Shown: one piece after another, positions 1 through 10,130 of the stretch | Layout: every line of letters begins with the position of its first letter | How positions within the stretch are numbered: the stretch's first letter is position 1 | Source: Atopsyche davidsoni | Lineage: Eukaryota > Arthropoda > Insecta > Trichoptera > Hydrobiosidae | DNA: 64,000 nucleotides | Assembly: GCA_022113835.1 (NCBI GenBank) | Contig: JAILWY010000027.1 | Span: 6,202,501 to 6,266,500 of the forward strand | Reading direction: 5' to 3' | The notes under the pieces: model-generated | Seen by the model: the letters and a program-made list of their open reading frames with translations, nothing else | Told to the model about the DNA's origin: nothing | Databases searched by the model: none | Program-made: the position numbers and the translations under genes

Positions 1-3000
1 GAATTTATAAAATTATTTAGAACATAACGTTAAAATTATATTTTATCTTGGGTTTTCCTACCACGTTTTCTCTTCTGACCTCATTAATTATACCAGATTT
101 CTTGCTCTCCACTCCAAAGGTTACCACAGCCGTGTATTGATGTATACTCTGGTACTTAGAACTGAAATACCTCGTAGACCTACCTCCCTTATAATGAAGA
201 TAACTACCCTCTAGAGTAGTTGTTGGTACCGATAGTCGGTACAAGCTTTATCCCTTGCAACCAGTGCTGAATTTATATATGAATACATGTTCATAAACAG
301 TGTAATAGGACCGTATCTTATAGCTGGAGCAGAAAATGAACTCATAAGGCGCTGTAACCATGTCAAAGAAGATTATATTTTCATCTAATATGCAAGTAAT
401 AAGAAAACTTAATTGCTCCATTATCGGTGTTATTATCGCTAATTACTTCTAAGGAACACCGTATAGCAATATTTTAATAGTTAAATAATGTTCAAAGTAC
501 TCAAATATTTTATAGACACACGAGATTTCTTAAACATGTTAAAAATGAATACAAAATCATTTTTGTTTGGGATGCACTAAGATATTGATGATTTTGATAA
601 TATGTCATTATTTCAGATAGGCCATGCATGTCAATGAATTTAAGAATCAAGTGTATTATGTCATGTTATCGATGAATTCGTCATGCTGCTAAAATTTAAG
701 CAGTGCCATATTTGTTATTAGTTTTGAGTCTACAAGACTTCTATCTATTTTTTTACGCAGTAAAAATACTCAATGTGTATGTTAAGCTCCAGCATAAGTG
801 TTTTATATGCGATGGTATCGACAGTCGATCTAATCTTAGAATGAAAATCATACCAAAACGGCGATGAGAAAAAATATTGATTAAAATATCCATATAGTAC
901 ATATAATGGCACTCTCGAGATATACATGTATTTAGTTGGATTGATTGAATATATAATTTAAGGTTGTATAATCGATATAATCTAGATTGATTGAATGGGA
1001 GAGTTAAACTTTGTAATAAATTATCAGCGAAAAAGGAGAAGAATAGATAGAACAAGACAAATCTTTCGCTTTAAAAATGATTATGGAAAAATAACTATTT
1101 ATATATTTTTAAATAAACAAGAGATTTAAAAAACACGTTTAAATTACTCTCTAGTAAACGTTGTTTTTTATACTGATCTGATATGAAATATTTTAACTGC
1201 ATGAGGACCGGGAGAGTGTTTGTTTTTACAAATATTTCAATTTATTTATCACTTTTTAAATTCCCACTTTTTTCATACGACTTAATGATATTTAATATAT
1301 TAATGTCGCCAACTGTCGGATTACAGTTTTTGTGTGCTTGTAATTAAGATAAAGTGTATATATTATATATGATGAAAACATGTAATAATGCTCCTCTAAC
1401 CTTCTAGGTTTTTTGAAAGATCCATCGCACATTTAGTTTATGTTCCTTTACTCATACTGCGGTTATAAGATAGTTTTATACAATATTGTATTAAATTTTT
1501 TTTTCAACGAAACATACTAAGCAAGCTGTATTCTAAGACTGTGAGTATAGGACTTCCTTGTCAAGATAGAAACTAGTTCAACAAATCATCAAGTCGAACA
1601 TACTTCGACATATCTACAATAGTAGGCACAAACACGTTAGAGATACCCTCTCTAGAGATTGTATAATATCTGTGTAGACATTTTCCCATTGTCTAAGAAT
1701 AATAGACATTCATCTCCTTTTGGTATATTCGTAATTTAATATTTAAATCAATTAATATTAGAAAGTTATTAATTTAATTATACGCTCAGTGATATTAGCA
1801 CCCGCTTAATCATGTTATTCAGGATTCAATCAATATGCTAAATCATATTGATTACAATATTTTAGATCACTGAAATGTAATTATCTTGAATATACGCACG
1901 ATTTCGCAGTATTGCAAAATTTGAGTGGATCAATAATCTTGCCAGCTGTCTCAATTGGAATTCGTCTCCTTTTTTTGACCATATAATCTCTAGCAATAAA
2001 AAAACTGTCAAGTAAAATTTGTGAGTTCTCGATGGTCGTATCTTGTCCCGGTCCCGAGACATCTGGATTTTGTAATAAAATACGCATGAGTAACTTTGTA
2101 TTCAAGCCACCATTATTTATAAAAAAAATAATTAAAATAATTTTAATAAAAGGTGGTTTTCCATTTATTTAAAATATTGGCTTGATTTCATCTGTATATA
2201 TCATCAAGTAAGGCCCCAAATGTTTTTTTTGGCGCTTCAAAAAAACTTTTTAGCTTGAATAATAAGGTTGTCTTCGAATTGTTATCATTAGCGAATACCA
2301 GTGATATATTATTCAAGTGTTAAAAATGTCTAATTTTTATTTCAATTTATTTCCGTTTTTATGACGTGTTACTATTATATTTTTTTGTGTATTACAGTTT
2401 GTAATAATATTTAAAAAAATACTTTTGCTGTGCATATAATGTTATCTTCTTTTTTAGTTCTCGAAAATAAAATATCGCGATGTTCTAAGTGAAACTTCAA
2501 GCTTTTATATGCCTTTATATTTTTGATATTTACTTTATAAAAATTATACATTTTCACTATTTATTTAACAATAAAAATAAAAATGGCACTGTACTGCGCC
2601 TACCGCATTTCATCGCAAGCAATCCGCATAACATTTATAAAATCCTTGTATTATGCTGCATATTTCAAGTGGATTGATCGATTAACACGTTTCGTTGTCA
2701 TAGCTCTACTGGTGAGATTAAAAAAAACTATCGTGTTTTGTATTGCGTGATATTTGGTCAGTACACGAAACTTGCGTGTCACGTATCTGATAATAGGCGG
2801 CCATTCTTTGTATATTGTATTTAATAATAATCACGCAGATTTTGAAGGTGCCGCTGTTTATAAAACTATAACCTGGAACTTGTTAGTTGCTAAATCTTAT
2901 AATATATTACGTGCTTGCTTATAATATGCAATCATGAAAATCGTACTTCTATATTTAATTAGCTAATAACTATTCATTTGTCAACATCAACAGCACATAA

Positions 3001-3240
3001 GCAAAATAGCACCGATTTTTTAAATCTTTATATGAAACAACGATAAGCAACATAAATAAACATGTATTTTGTATATAACGTTACAAACTATAATATAAAG
3101 TTTGTGATTGTATTAAATTGTAAATATTGAAAATAAATCAAGTTGACTTATTTAAAAATGCTCTTGCTTTGTCAGTTAAAGTACATCTATTTAACTTTCA
3201 GGTCAGATCTGAAAACGGTTTTCACACAAATTGAATAAAA
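1..3240. other. AT-rich noncoding DNA
   Basis: No supported gene. Open frames are short and composed of codons expected from T/A-rich sequence. A minus-strand frame at 244-17 is more balanced in amino-acid use than the rest (it contains VGKPKIKYNF near its end) and might be a decayed coding or transposase remnant, but I recognise no family. A small higher-complexity stretch lies around 2580-2660. Nothing else stands out. Confidence 0.7.
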
Positions 3241-3348
3241 GGACAGCTTTGTGGCCGGGCACTTGACTGCGGGCTATCCCCTGAGGTGTACGAAAAAGAT
3301 TCTACCCTTGGGGGTAACTATACTAACAAAAACAAACAAAAAAAAAAA
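3241..3348 (+). repeat. Possible 3' end of a retroposed sequence
   Basis: A GC-richer stretch (3241-3315) in AT-rich surroundings is followed within ten bases by an A-rich tail with interspersed C (3325-3348). That is the usual layout of a SINE, LINE or mRNA 3' end copied by retroposition. I could not find a convincing target-site duplication or the left boundary, so a chance A-run beside a GC patch remains possible. Confidence 0.3.
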
Positions 3349-4193
3349 CGCTTCACAGAATTTTGGGATAAGTGACAATACCATTCATCAACATATAAAA
3401 GTGTTCCACTAAATAAACGCTATTTTTACATTCCTAGACAAAAGAAAAGGACTAAGAAAATGTAGACAACCGTATCTTCTTAAAAATACTTACCTTAGAA
3501 ATTACCCTCCTTTGTGTCCGCGCCGTCAAAGTCTTTCTATGTTATTATACAGCTAGTTTCTGAAAAGTTACAAGACGAACTTCATCTCTTAGTTTTGTCT
3601 CTGGAAAGCTGCATGTTTTTATTATAGAATTTAAATTTATAAAATTAAAATAAATTTTCTTGCTTCAGATAGCTTTTTTAGTTTGCAAATAGAAAATTTG
3701 AATATAATTTAAGTCACAGTTTATTATGTTGAAAGTTTAAGAATTTTTTTTCTCTCCATACCTGGAACACTCTCTAATTGATTATTAAGTACCACAACCT
3801 CTATCAGATTCGTGATGCTTTTATATACTTCCAGAGTATGTGTATCTTTTACGGTATCTTTTGTGATCATAATTTCCGCCATTACAAAAATCGATTTTTT
3901 TTCTACTAATAACGAAAAAAAACACTAAGTTTTGAACTTGTAAAATCTGATTTTTGAGCATTAAAGTAATCAATTATCATGTTTGATCTTTGTTAATGAA
4001 TCAAACATTTTATAAATGTATTCTTCATCTTATTTATTACACGCGCTTATTTGTTAAATAACATCGAAAATCGTTGAAAACGTTTTTGAAAAATTTTCAA
4101 AGATAGATTAGTCATCAAACATTTTCAAGAAACCAGGTAGCCTTAAACTCAAGTCGACGAATGACTGTCCAATTTGAAAGTTGAGCCTTGAAG
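3349..4193. other. AT-rich noncoding DNA
   Basis: No supported gene. At 3494-3559 the minus strand shows good splice-like ends (cttttcag and AAG/gtaagt), but the enclosed 66 nt has stops in all three frames, so it is not a coding exon. Confidence 0.65.
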
Positions 4194-4219
4194 ATAGGGG
4201 TGGAAATTTCAACCCCTAT
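4194..4219. repeat. 26-bp near-perfect palindrome
   Basis: ATAGGGGT, a central GAAATTTC core and ACCCCTAT form a palindrome with a single mismatched pair. A C-rich, higher-complexity stretch follows to about 4320. It may be part of an old dispersed repeat or a dimeric protein-binding site; only the symmetry is seen directly. Confidence 0.6.
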
Positions 4220-5288
4220 TGGTTTTTCACCCTCTCCCCCCAGTCGGCTGGTATATCCGTTTTACTATTGGCAGGCGGTGTCGTTTCTGTATTCATACTG
4301 CAGGTAATGTGTGTTGGAGAGTAGTTCCGTACCTTTTTTTTTTAAATAGAAATTTCCGTAAAATATGAAAGTGTCTGGTTATGGAATACGAAAAATGTTT
4401 CATACAGGAAATCGGAAGAAGCTAGATTTAGATTTCTCACGTTGGTAGCGAGTATAAATCTTTTTTAAAACATTCTCAGATTTATTACAATGGCTGTCAG
4501 AGCGTGATTGGTTGAAAAGAAATATTAAACTCAAGAGGTAACAAACATACGCGAAGAAAAAAAAAGTTTACAATTTTAACGAGGTTCAGATATATCAGAA
4601 TATTTGAATTATTGTTTATTTTTATTTATGCTTTGATGTTTCAGAAAAAAAAAATTCAGACAATGTTTTTAACACTCCTTACACTTCAATGTTTCCGAAA
4701 AAATATTAAAGTAAATGTAATATGTATCAAAACAAAAATATATCAATTACTTATCGTGAAAATCTCAACAATTACATGCCATCGATGTTTTTCAGCAGAA
4801 AAAGTAATTTATATTTTTATATTTACATATGGCCAATGTACATTTTTAAATGTTTTGTTATAAAAACTTGAATTTTTTTAACTTAAAATAAAATAAAGCA
4901 CATAGTGACATACTATGATCGCTCCATTGTGAATATTAAACCCGTCACGAACATTTTACGTTTGTCTTCTAATCGATACTCTACTCTAACTGTCAACACC
5001 ATCGGTATTAATACAATCTTTATTTTAATAATAGGTTCGTGTAATCTTTATGTAAGGCTGAAATGAAGGTTATTTCTAGTGACAATTCAATATCATCATA
5101 ATGCCTGAAAGAGATTAATAAATGTGAAAATAATTTACATGGTATTATTCCGTGTTGTTTTCAAATCCTTATATTTATAAGTGTCGTTGTGTTTGCGAGA
5201 GTTACCACCAAAATCTGAATATTAATTCATACCTTAGAAGTTGTAATGTCAAAAAATGTAATTACTACAATAATGTTGTGTAAATGTA
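4220..5288. other. Noncoding DNA, AT-rich after 4320
   Basis: 4220-4320 is pyrimidine-rich and more complex. The rest is AT-rich, including an 83-codon open frame at 4612-4863 with strongly T/A-biased codons and no recognisable domain, which I treat as chance. Confidence 0.6.
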
Positions 5289-5290
5289 TA

Positions 5291-5311
5291 CAGGTGGTGG
5301 CCAAAAAACCC
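5291..5311 (+). repeat. Tc1/mariner-like terminal-repeat fragment
   Basis: TA followed by CAGGTGGTGGCCAAAAAACC resembles the outer end of Tc1-like transposons (TA target, then CAG-TGGTGG-CCAAAA type terminus). No partner end in inverted orientation and no transposase remnant was found nearby, so at most this is a solo or badly decayed end. Confidence 0.25.
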
Positions 5312-5840
5312 AACAAAAATCTATGTTAACTATGATGTTTTTTTTTATTTTGGGAAAGGATCCGTTTTGATGTAACTTGATTGTACATTTCGACATTTTT
5401 TGTTGTTAGGTATTATTCAATTTATTATATAAATATATATGTCAACTTTATAATAATTTATGATTTATTATAATAGTTCATAATCATATCATAAAAGCGT
5501 TTTGTTTTAAAAACTATTGCTAATAACTTTTGGCTTACTCTACAATCAAATCAATATTCTTATTACAACAATAACGACCAGTACTCACGCGCGCACCCCC
5601 ATTATTGTATTTTCATTATATAATAATTCCGTTTTTCTTCTGACTTCCTGTACCGTAAACAGTTCGAAGAACTACTGAAAATGTTATATTAAATAAAAAT
5701 AATATTTTTGCGGCTTTGACACGTTTTCATGCTATTTTGTCTCGTTTCGGATGTTTTGAGTACATCGGATGGAAGCCTATCATTTAGCACTAGTCACCTC
5801 AAGTAGTTATCCATCTGTCAACTGTTATCTTCAAGTGGGT
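5312..5840. other. AT-rich noncoding DNA
   Basis: Low-complexity AT-rich sequence. Nothing supported. Confidence 0.7.
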
Positions 5841-6015
5841 TTATAATAATATAGTTTGTTGGTAAGACCGCAGAGGCTGTACATTCCCTACCCCTGCCTC
5901 GCAAACGACGTCACGTCCCCCCGGGGGTGTCGCCCCCGGCCCTTCTTGTCGCAGAAGGTTTCTTATAAAATTCCTCATATTTTTACAGACGAGGAAAATA
6001 TTCCGAGGGGATCAA
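5841..6015. other. GC-rich patch with strong hairpin and CRE-like site
   Basis: An isolated GC island. CCGGGGG (5921-5927) and CCCCCGG (5933-5939) form a perfect 7-bp stem over a 5-nt loop, and 5918-5927 is itself the palindrome CCCCCGGGGG. GACGTCAC (5907-5914) is a near-perfect CREB/ATF-type site. A 79-codon open frame crosses it but has no recognisable domain. It is either a regulatory patch or a fragment of a GC-rich repeat. Confidence 0.4.
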
Positions 6016-6500
6016 ATAAAACGAATGTAATAGAGGTTAAAATTATTAATCGAAATGAATTTTTTTTTGGGGCAAATACCGAAGCTAGCGCTTAAATTAA
6101 AAATGCAAAAATACTATTTAGGTTTATCTAAATGTATTTAGCCATTGATGGATTTTTCGTTATGCATACTAAAATATTATGAAAGAGGGTCTACAGCTAC
6201 GCGTTTTACCAAGAAGGTAGTTAGCAGAAAAGAAAGGAAGACAAGCAATTTATAACAAACAAAAGCAATTAAAACTATCAAGCAAGAAACATTATTTGCT
6301 ATTTTTTGAACAATATTTGTGACATTTGAAATAAAAAAATCGATTACAAAAACGAATGCTGTAATTCAAATTATATTTTCTAAGTAATATTATAATGTAG
6401 AAAAAACAATTCCTACAACTGGACTCTTATGTACGTTCTAAATGTCTATTAATGAGTTTGTTTTGCTGTTGATATGGTGTGAGTAATGCCTGTAACATAC
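6016..6500. other. AT-rich noncoding DNA
   Basis: Nothing supported. Confidence 0.7.
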
Positions 6501-6800
6501 CAAAATATAATCAAATCGACGTAAGGATTTCCTTAGAATGACGAAGTTTAATTTTCACACACGTCATAAGCTTACAACACCTGTCACAATTCATTCCGTT
6601 GAAGGTCACCCATAATGTTACATTCACGGCCAGAAAGCTTTCTATTTGATGTAAAATATCGAGTTCTATCAATCCATTTAATCGAAAGTTGAGCTCCCCC
6701 CGATAACCTCCTGTCACTGCAACATTCATTGTATATTCAGGTGATTTTACCTTTACACGAGAACGTGAATATCGAGTTCGATACGAGAATGCGGCATGTT
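6501..6800. other. Higher-complexity noncoding patch
   Basis: More balanced base use than its flanks and few homopolymer runs, the texture of constrained noncoding DNA. It contains TTGAAGGTCACCC near 6600, close to a nuclear-receptor half-site (AAGGTCA). A 72-codon minus-strand frame spans it without any recognisable motif or splice context. Confidence 0.35.
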
Positions 6801-8556
6801 AAAATACCCACTTTTTATTTTATTTCTCGCAAAGTCTTTACAGAGAAGAATTTTCAAATATTATAAGATATTTTTTCGCCAGGTAGAGGCGGAATTCCTT
6901 TGACGATATTTTTTTTCTAAGAACTTGCATCATATCGCGAGAAACTGCTCTTTTACATCGCAATAAGAAGGTGTAATGATTTTTATTACTATCATAAAGA
7001 AAAAGATCTCAGTTACAAAAATCCACAAAAGCAAACAGTTACTTTAACTTAATCTCGGAGCACTCGCAATGTACAAAGATTCTTTACAAAGAACATTTAA
7101 AGATACAATAACAAAGAAGAAAACACTCGTCAGTACATACAATTTTACATTTATCTCTCAAACCTAGAATTCCTATTTTTTATTTATTGTAGAAAGTGTA
7201 ATACGATACACTAGTAAAATAAAAGTCTGTTTCGTCTTCCGTCTTAAGTGTTTGTATTGACTTTATATATCTCCCGTTCGTATTTCACTCCGACTTGTCG
7301 TTTTATTTTCACGGAATTGAATAGAACCTATTACAAATGTGTCAAACTGCCAATGCATGAGAAAAATTTAATTTAATATCCTGATTTTAGAAATACTACG
7401 TTAACCAGGTTAGAACTTTATTTTTTTAAATAAAAATTCCCGATTGACGAAAACTTCTCTAAGGTCGTTTTTATTTTAGTATCATATTTGAAACTAATTG
7501 TTATATAGTTTATAATTTAGTTAAAAATAAATTAATTTGTTACGTTTTTTTGGCAGTACTAAGCAAATTATTGCATATTATTATTGTTTTTAATAGATAA
7601 CATTTGAAACCACCCTATACATAGTGGCAAGTAGATCCCGACATCAATAAGGATTTGCAACTCATTATTTTGTATTGCTTTATTCGTACACACGCTCTGA
7701 CGGCAAAATTGACTGTCGTAAGTTTTTGCCATTATAAATTATCTTAGTTACGTTTTTTTGGTAAATTTTTTTCAAAATTTACAAATTAACTAAATTTGTG
7801 GCTTCAGCAGAAATTGTAAAGTTGCAAATCAATATTAAATATTTCTCCGCGCTACTGTGTGAAAAGTTTCTGATGCAATGCTAAAGAACACTACGTATTT
7901 ATACCCAGTTTTGCAAATCAACTGTGCATTACTAATGAAGGTATTCACATTAAGAATTAAGCAACGGAATCATGTGCTTGTAAAATATCTACGAAAATGC
8001 TATTAATATTAAGTTGTTTAGTAACTTCGTCTAATATTTTCATGATGCTTTTAAGCTTCTCGTTTGCAAATTTGTTAGATTACTTTAATGTTACATAAGT
8101 ATCACTCTTTTAATTTGTTGTTAGCTTTTTGAAGATTTACTAGAGGAATTTAGTCAAAGTGTAAATGTACTTGAGACAACTTGTCCCTCTTGTAAATAAC
8201 TAAGCATTAATTACTTGGGCTTAATTTCACATAATAGAAAGAAGCACACATGAAAAAGATAATTTAGGAGCTCTTTCGCTTTGTTATCAAATAAGGAAAA
8301 AAATTGATCACATTTAGTACTTTTTGTGATGTATTAAGAGAGAGACACGTTCGTTCATACTGACCTTTTATTTAAGACTGCCGAGCCATCGCTCGGCGCA
8401 ACACACATTCTCCGTATAATCCTAATCTACCTACCTTACACTATTATAATATATATAGAAATTATGTTGAATGCTTGGATCAATCCAGGAGTCTTGTTAA
8501 GAATAATTTAAATAAAAATATATGATTTTTGGTTCAAATATTTGTGGAGTTCAATA
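6801..8556. other. AT-rich noncoding DNA with one small hairpin
   Basis: No supported gene. GCCGAG/CTCGGC at 8380-8397 forms a perfect 6-bp GC-rich stem over a 6-nt loop. The remainder is AT-rich and featureless. Confidence 0.65.
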
Positions 8557-8569
8557 TAATAAGCTTTAT
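8557..8569 (+). repeat. Left target-site duplication, element A
   Basis: TAATAAGCTTTAT here is repeated exactly at 8767-8779, immediately flanking the palindromic element. A 13-bp exact duplication fits target-primed retroposition better than the 2-9 bp made by most DNA transposases. Confidence 0.7.
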
Positions 8570-8766
8570 GAAATTCAATATTTTTGACAGAGAGTACTTG
8601 GTGGAATTTCATTTTAATATTTTTGAATAAAATACATGAGTGATTTTCCACATTTTCGTTTTTATTAGTGACCGGTTTGACAATGCCAACGTGAAAGGTT
8701 GGCGAAATCGGTCACTAATAAAAACGAAAATGTAGAAAATCACGCAAGTATTTTATTCAAAAATAT
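8570..8766 (+). mobile_element. Palindromic retroposon-like element A (hammerhead-like core)
   Basis: A 197-bp non-autonomous element bounded by an exact 13-bp TSD. It opens with a head (GAAATTC...GAATTTC, 8570-8610) shared almost base for base with element B at 62948. Long inverted arms follow (8614-8674 and 8709-8769, 58 of 61 paired, running 3 bp into the right TSD). They enclose a hairpin GCCAAC-GTGAAAG-GTTGGC (8685-8703), preceded by GACAATG (8679-8685) and followed by CGAAAT (8703-8708). The GAYRATG-stem-CGAAA pattern recalls part of a hammerhead ribozyme core but lacks a canonical CUGANGA. No ORF. Penelope-like or retrozyme relatedness is inference. Confidence 0.65.
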
Positions 8767-8779
8767 TAATAAGCTTTAT
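8767..8779 (+). repeat. Right target-site duplication, element A
   Basis: Exact copy of the 13 bp at 8557-8569. The first three bases also pair with the left arm, so the exact element end could shift slightly. Confidence 0.7.
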
Positions 8780-8870
8780 AATATAATAATAAGAACAAAT
8801 CCGTAATATTACTGTGAGTCAAAAGTATTTTAGTTTATTTTTCAAAGGTAACATGAATGCAATGTGTATA

Positions 8871-8871
<1 letters not shown>

Positions 8872-8943
<72 letters not shown>
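8872..8943. repeat. (TA)36 microsatellite
   Basis: An uninterrupted TA dinucleotide tract of 72 bp. Any open frame through it (Ile-Tyr repeats) is an artefact of the repeat. It lies between element A and the retroposed mRNA end, so this kilobase has collected several repeats. Confidence 0.97.
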
Positions 8944-8947
<4 letters not shown>

Positions 8948-9018
8948 ATTTCACTGGAAATCAAAGCGTAATTTTTTTTATGAGTTACTTATAAAATATC
9001 TTCAATATAAGAATAATC

Positions 9019-9031
9019 AAAAATGTTTTAA
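9019..9031 (+). repeat. Left target-site duplication of retrocopy
   Basis: AAAAATGTTTTAA, repeated exactly at 9388-9400 just after the A-tail. The leading As are ambiguous with the tail, but nine bases (ATGTTTTAA) match beyond them. Confidence 0.7.
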
Positions 9032-9387
9032 CACAAAGAACGTGTACTCACCGTGTAATTATAGTGAAGCTCGTGTGTTCTGTTGCTTGCTTTTTCTTTC
9101 AGATTATACTGGTTTGCCTCGATCAGTTACGGCTGATCAGCGTGCAAGGGGTCCAAAGAGTAAGAGGCAATAGTCGTGCTAACTTATAGCTCAAGTCTTA
9201 ACTTAATAACGCTTGAAGTGGCGCTCAGAGAGCAGGCCGGTCCTTAACTGCTGTAATGTGATTTGTCGCCCTTAATTAGGAGCCGACGCATGGTGTGGGT
9301 GTGAGTGTTTGCGCTAACACTGCACATAACACAGCACAAATTCACCGTTTAATTGCTGTCAATAAAAGTACTTTCATATAAAAAAAA
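9032..9387 (+). pseudogene. Retroposed mRNA 3' end (truncated retrocopy)
   Basis: The insert ends with AATAAA (9361-9366) followed 13 nt later by a run of 13 A (9380-9392), and is flanked by a 13-bp duplication. These are hallmarks of LINE-mediated copying of a polyadenylated transcript. A frame is open from the insertion point to TAG at 9171-9173 (about 46 codons), ending in a basic tail that includes DYTGLPRSVTADQRARGPK. About 190 nt of 3'UTR-like sequence follows. A tract ending tttctttcag (to 9102) looks like a splice acceptor, so the source transcript may have kept an intron or been a terminal exon read-through. I do not recognise the parent gene. A SINE-like element of unknown class is the alternative. 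Confidence 0.55.
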
Positions 9388-9400
9388 AAAAATGTTTTAA
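9388..9400 (+). repeat. Right target-site duplication of retrocopy
   Basis: Second copy of AAAAATGTTTTAA, directly abutting and overlapping the A-tail. Confidence 0.7.
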
Positions 9401-9840
9401 TTGCATATTTGACTTTCCAACCAAACGTCTTATTTGTATTTATCATAAGCATAAAAGTAACTCTCAGTTTCTAAAGATTATTTAAAAGAATGCCATATTC
9501 TGTCTAGCGCGTAAGACATTTCCCATAATTTCTATATATCTTGTAGTTTATATGTTATTTATCTAGAAAAAATATTTTAATCAAACAATATCTCAACTCT
9601 TTTTGATTTCAAAACGAAACATTTGGTCATATCTCTTGTAGACCGGTTTTACAAAAACCGGGTATTTTTATTATTGTTAGATAACTAAATGAAAACTTAA
9701 ATAAAACATTGCGCAATAATCGAAATAATTGATGTACACTTTATATTCAGGAATAAGTAAATTCCGACTCGTACTTATTATGTATTCCCTTTGTGTTTAG
9801 CCCAAGGTGTACAGATAAGAGACGTACGTGATTCTAATAC
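9401..9840. other. AT-rich noncoding DNA with hairpin
   Basis: CCGGTTTT-ACA-AAAACCGG (9643-9661) forms a perfect 8-bp stem over a 3-nt loop. Otherwise AT-rich with nothing supported. Confidence 0.65.
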
Positions 9841-10130
9841 GCATATAAAGACCGGTCCGTTCATTTTATTTACGTATTTCTGTGGATTATTTACTTACCA
9901 CCTATTCGCTGTCGAACCTCGATAGGTCGGAAGCTTAACAAACCTTGGATCCACAATACCAAAAAAAAGCCAAGACAAAAATCTCGCCAGCGATGCGTAT
10001 CTCCGAGTCGGTAAACACATCTGAAGTTGCTCAAGACCGCGCCACGTCTATATAAATACCTATTCTCATTTTATAGAGCTTTCGAGTGTAGCCCGTAAAG
10101 TGAAGAAATTCAAGAAGTCTGAAGCTCTCG
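9841..10130. other. Higher-complexity patch with possible minus-strand exon
   Basis: GC-richer than its flanks. On the minus strand a 41-codon frame runs from ATG (10020) to TAA (9895). It is preceded by acttcag and overlaps a good donor (AGGTG/gtaagt, 9898-9893), so 10020-9899 could be an exon. The acceptor lacks a pyrimidine tract and no homology is evident. On the plus strand TATATAAATA near 10050 resembles a TATA box. Constrained noncoding DNA is the more likely reading. Confidence 0.25.

Noticed and set aside
2581..2600. Start of miR-263-like AATGGCACTG
   Set aside because: The match ends after 10 nt and no hairpin precursor surrounds it. The same holds for a partial miR-252 match near 18140 and a miR-14-like stretch near 58260.
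3494..3559. Minus-strand exon with good acceptor and donor
   Set aside because: Stops in all three frames within 66 nt. It could only be an untranslated exon and has no other support.
8814..9173. 119-codon open frame
   Set aside because: More than a fifth of it is the translated TA microsatellite, and its 3' part belongs to the retrocopy. The two are joined by chance.
9103..9387. Genuine terminal exon with strong acceptor, stop codon and poly(A) signal
   Set aside because: A genomic A-tail at the expected cleavage point and a 13-bp flanking duplication show that the whole block including the acceptor was inserted as a retrocopy.
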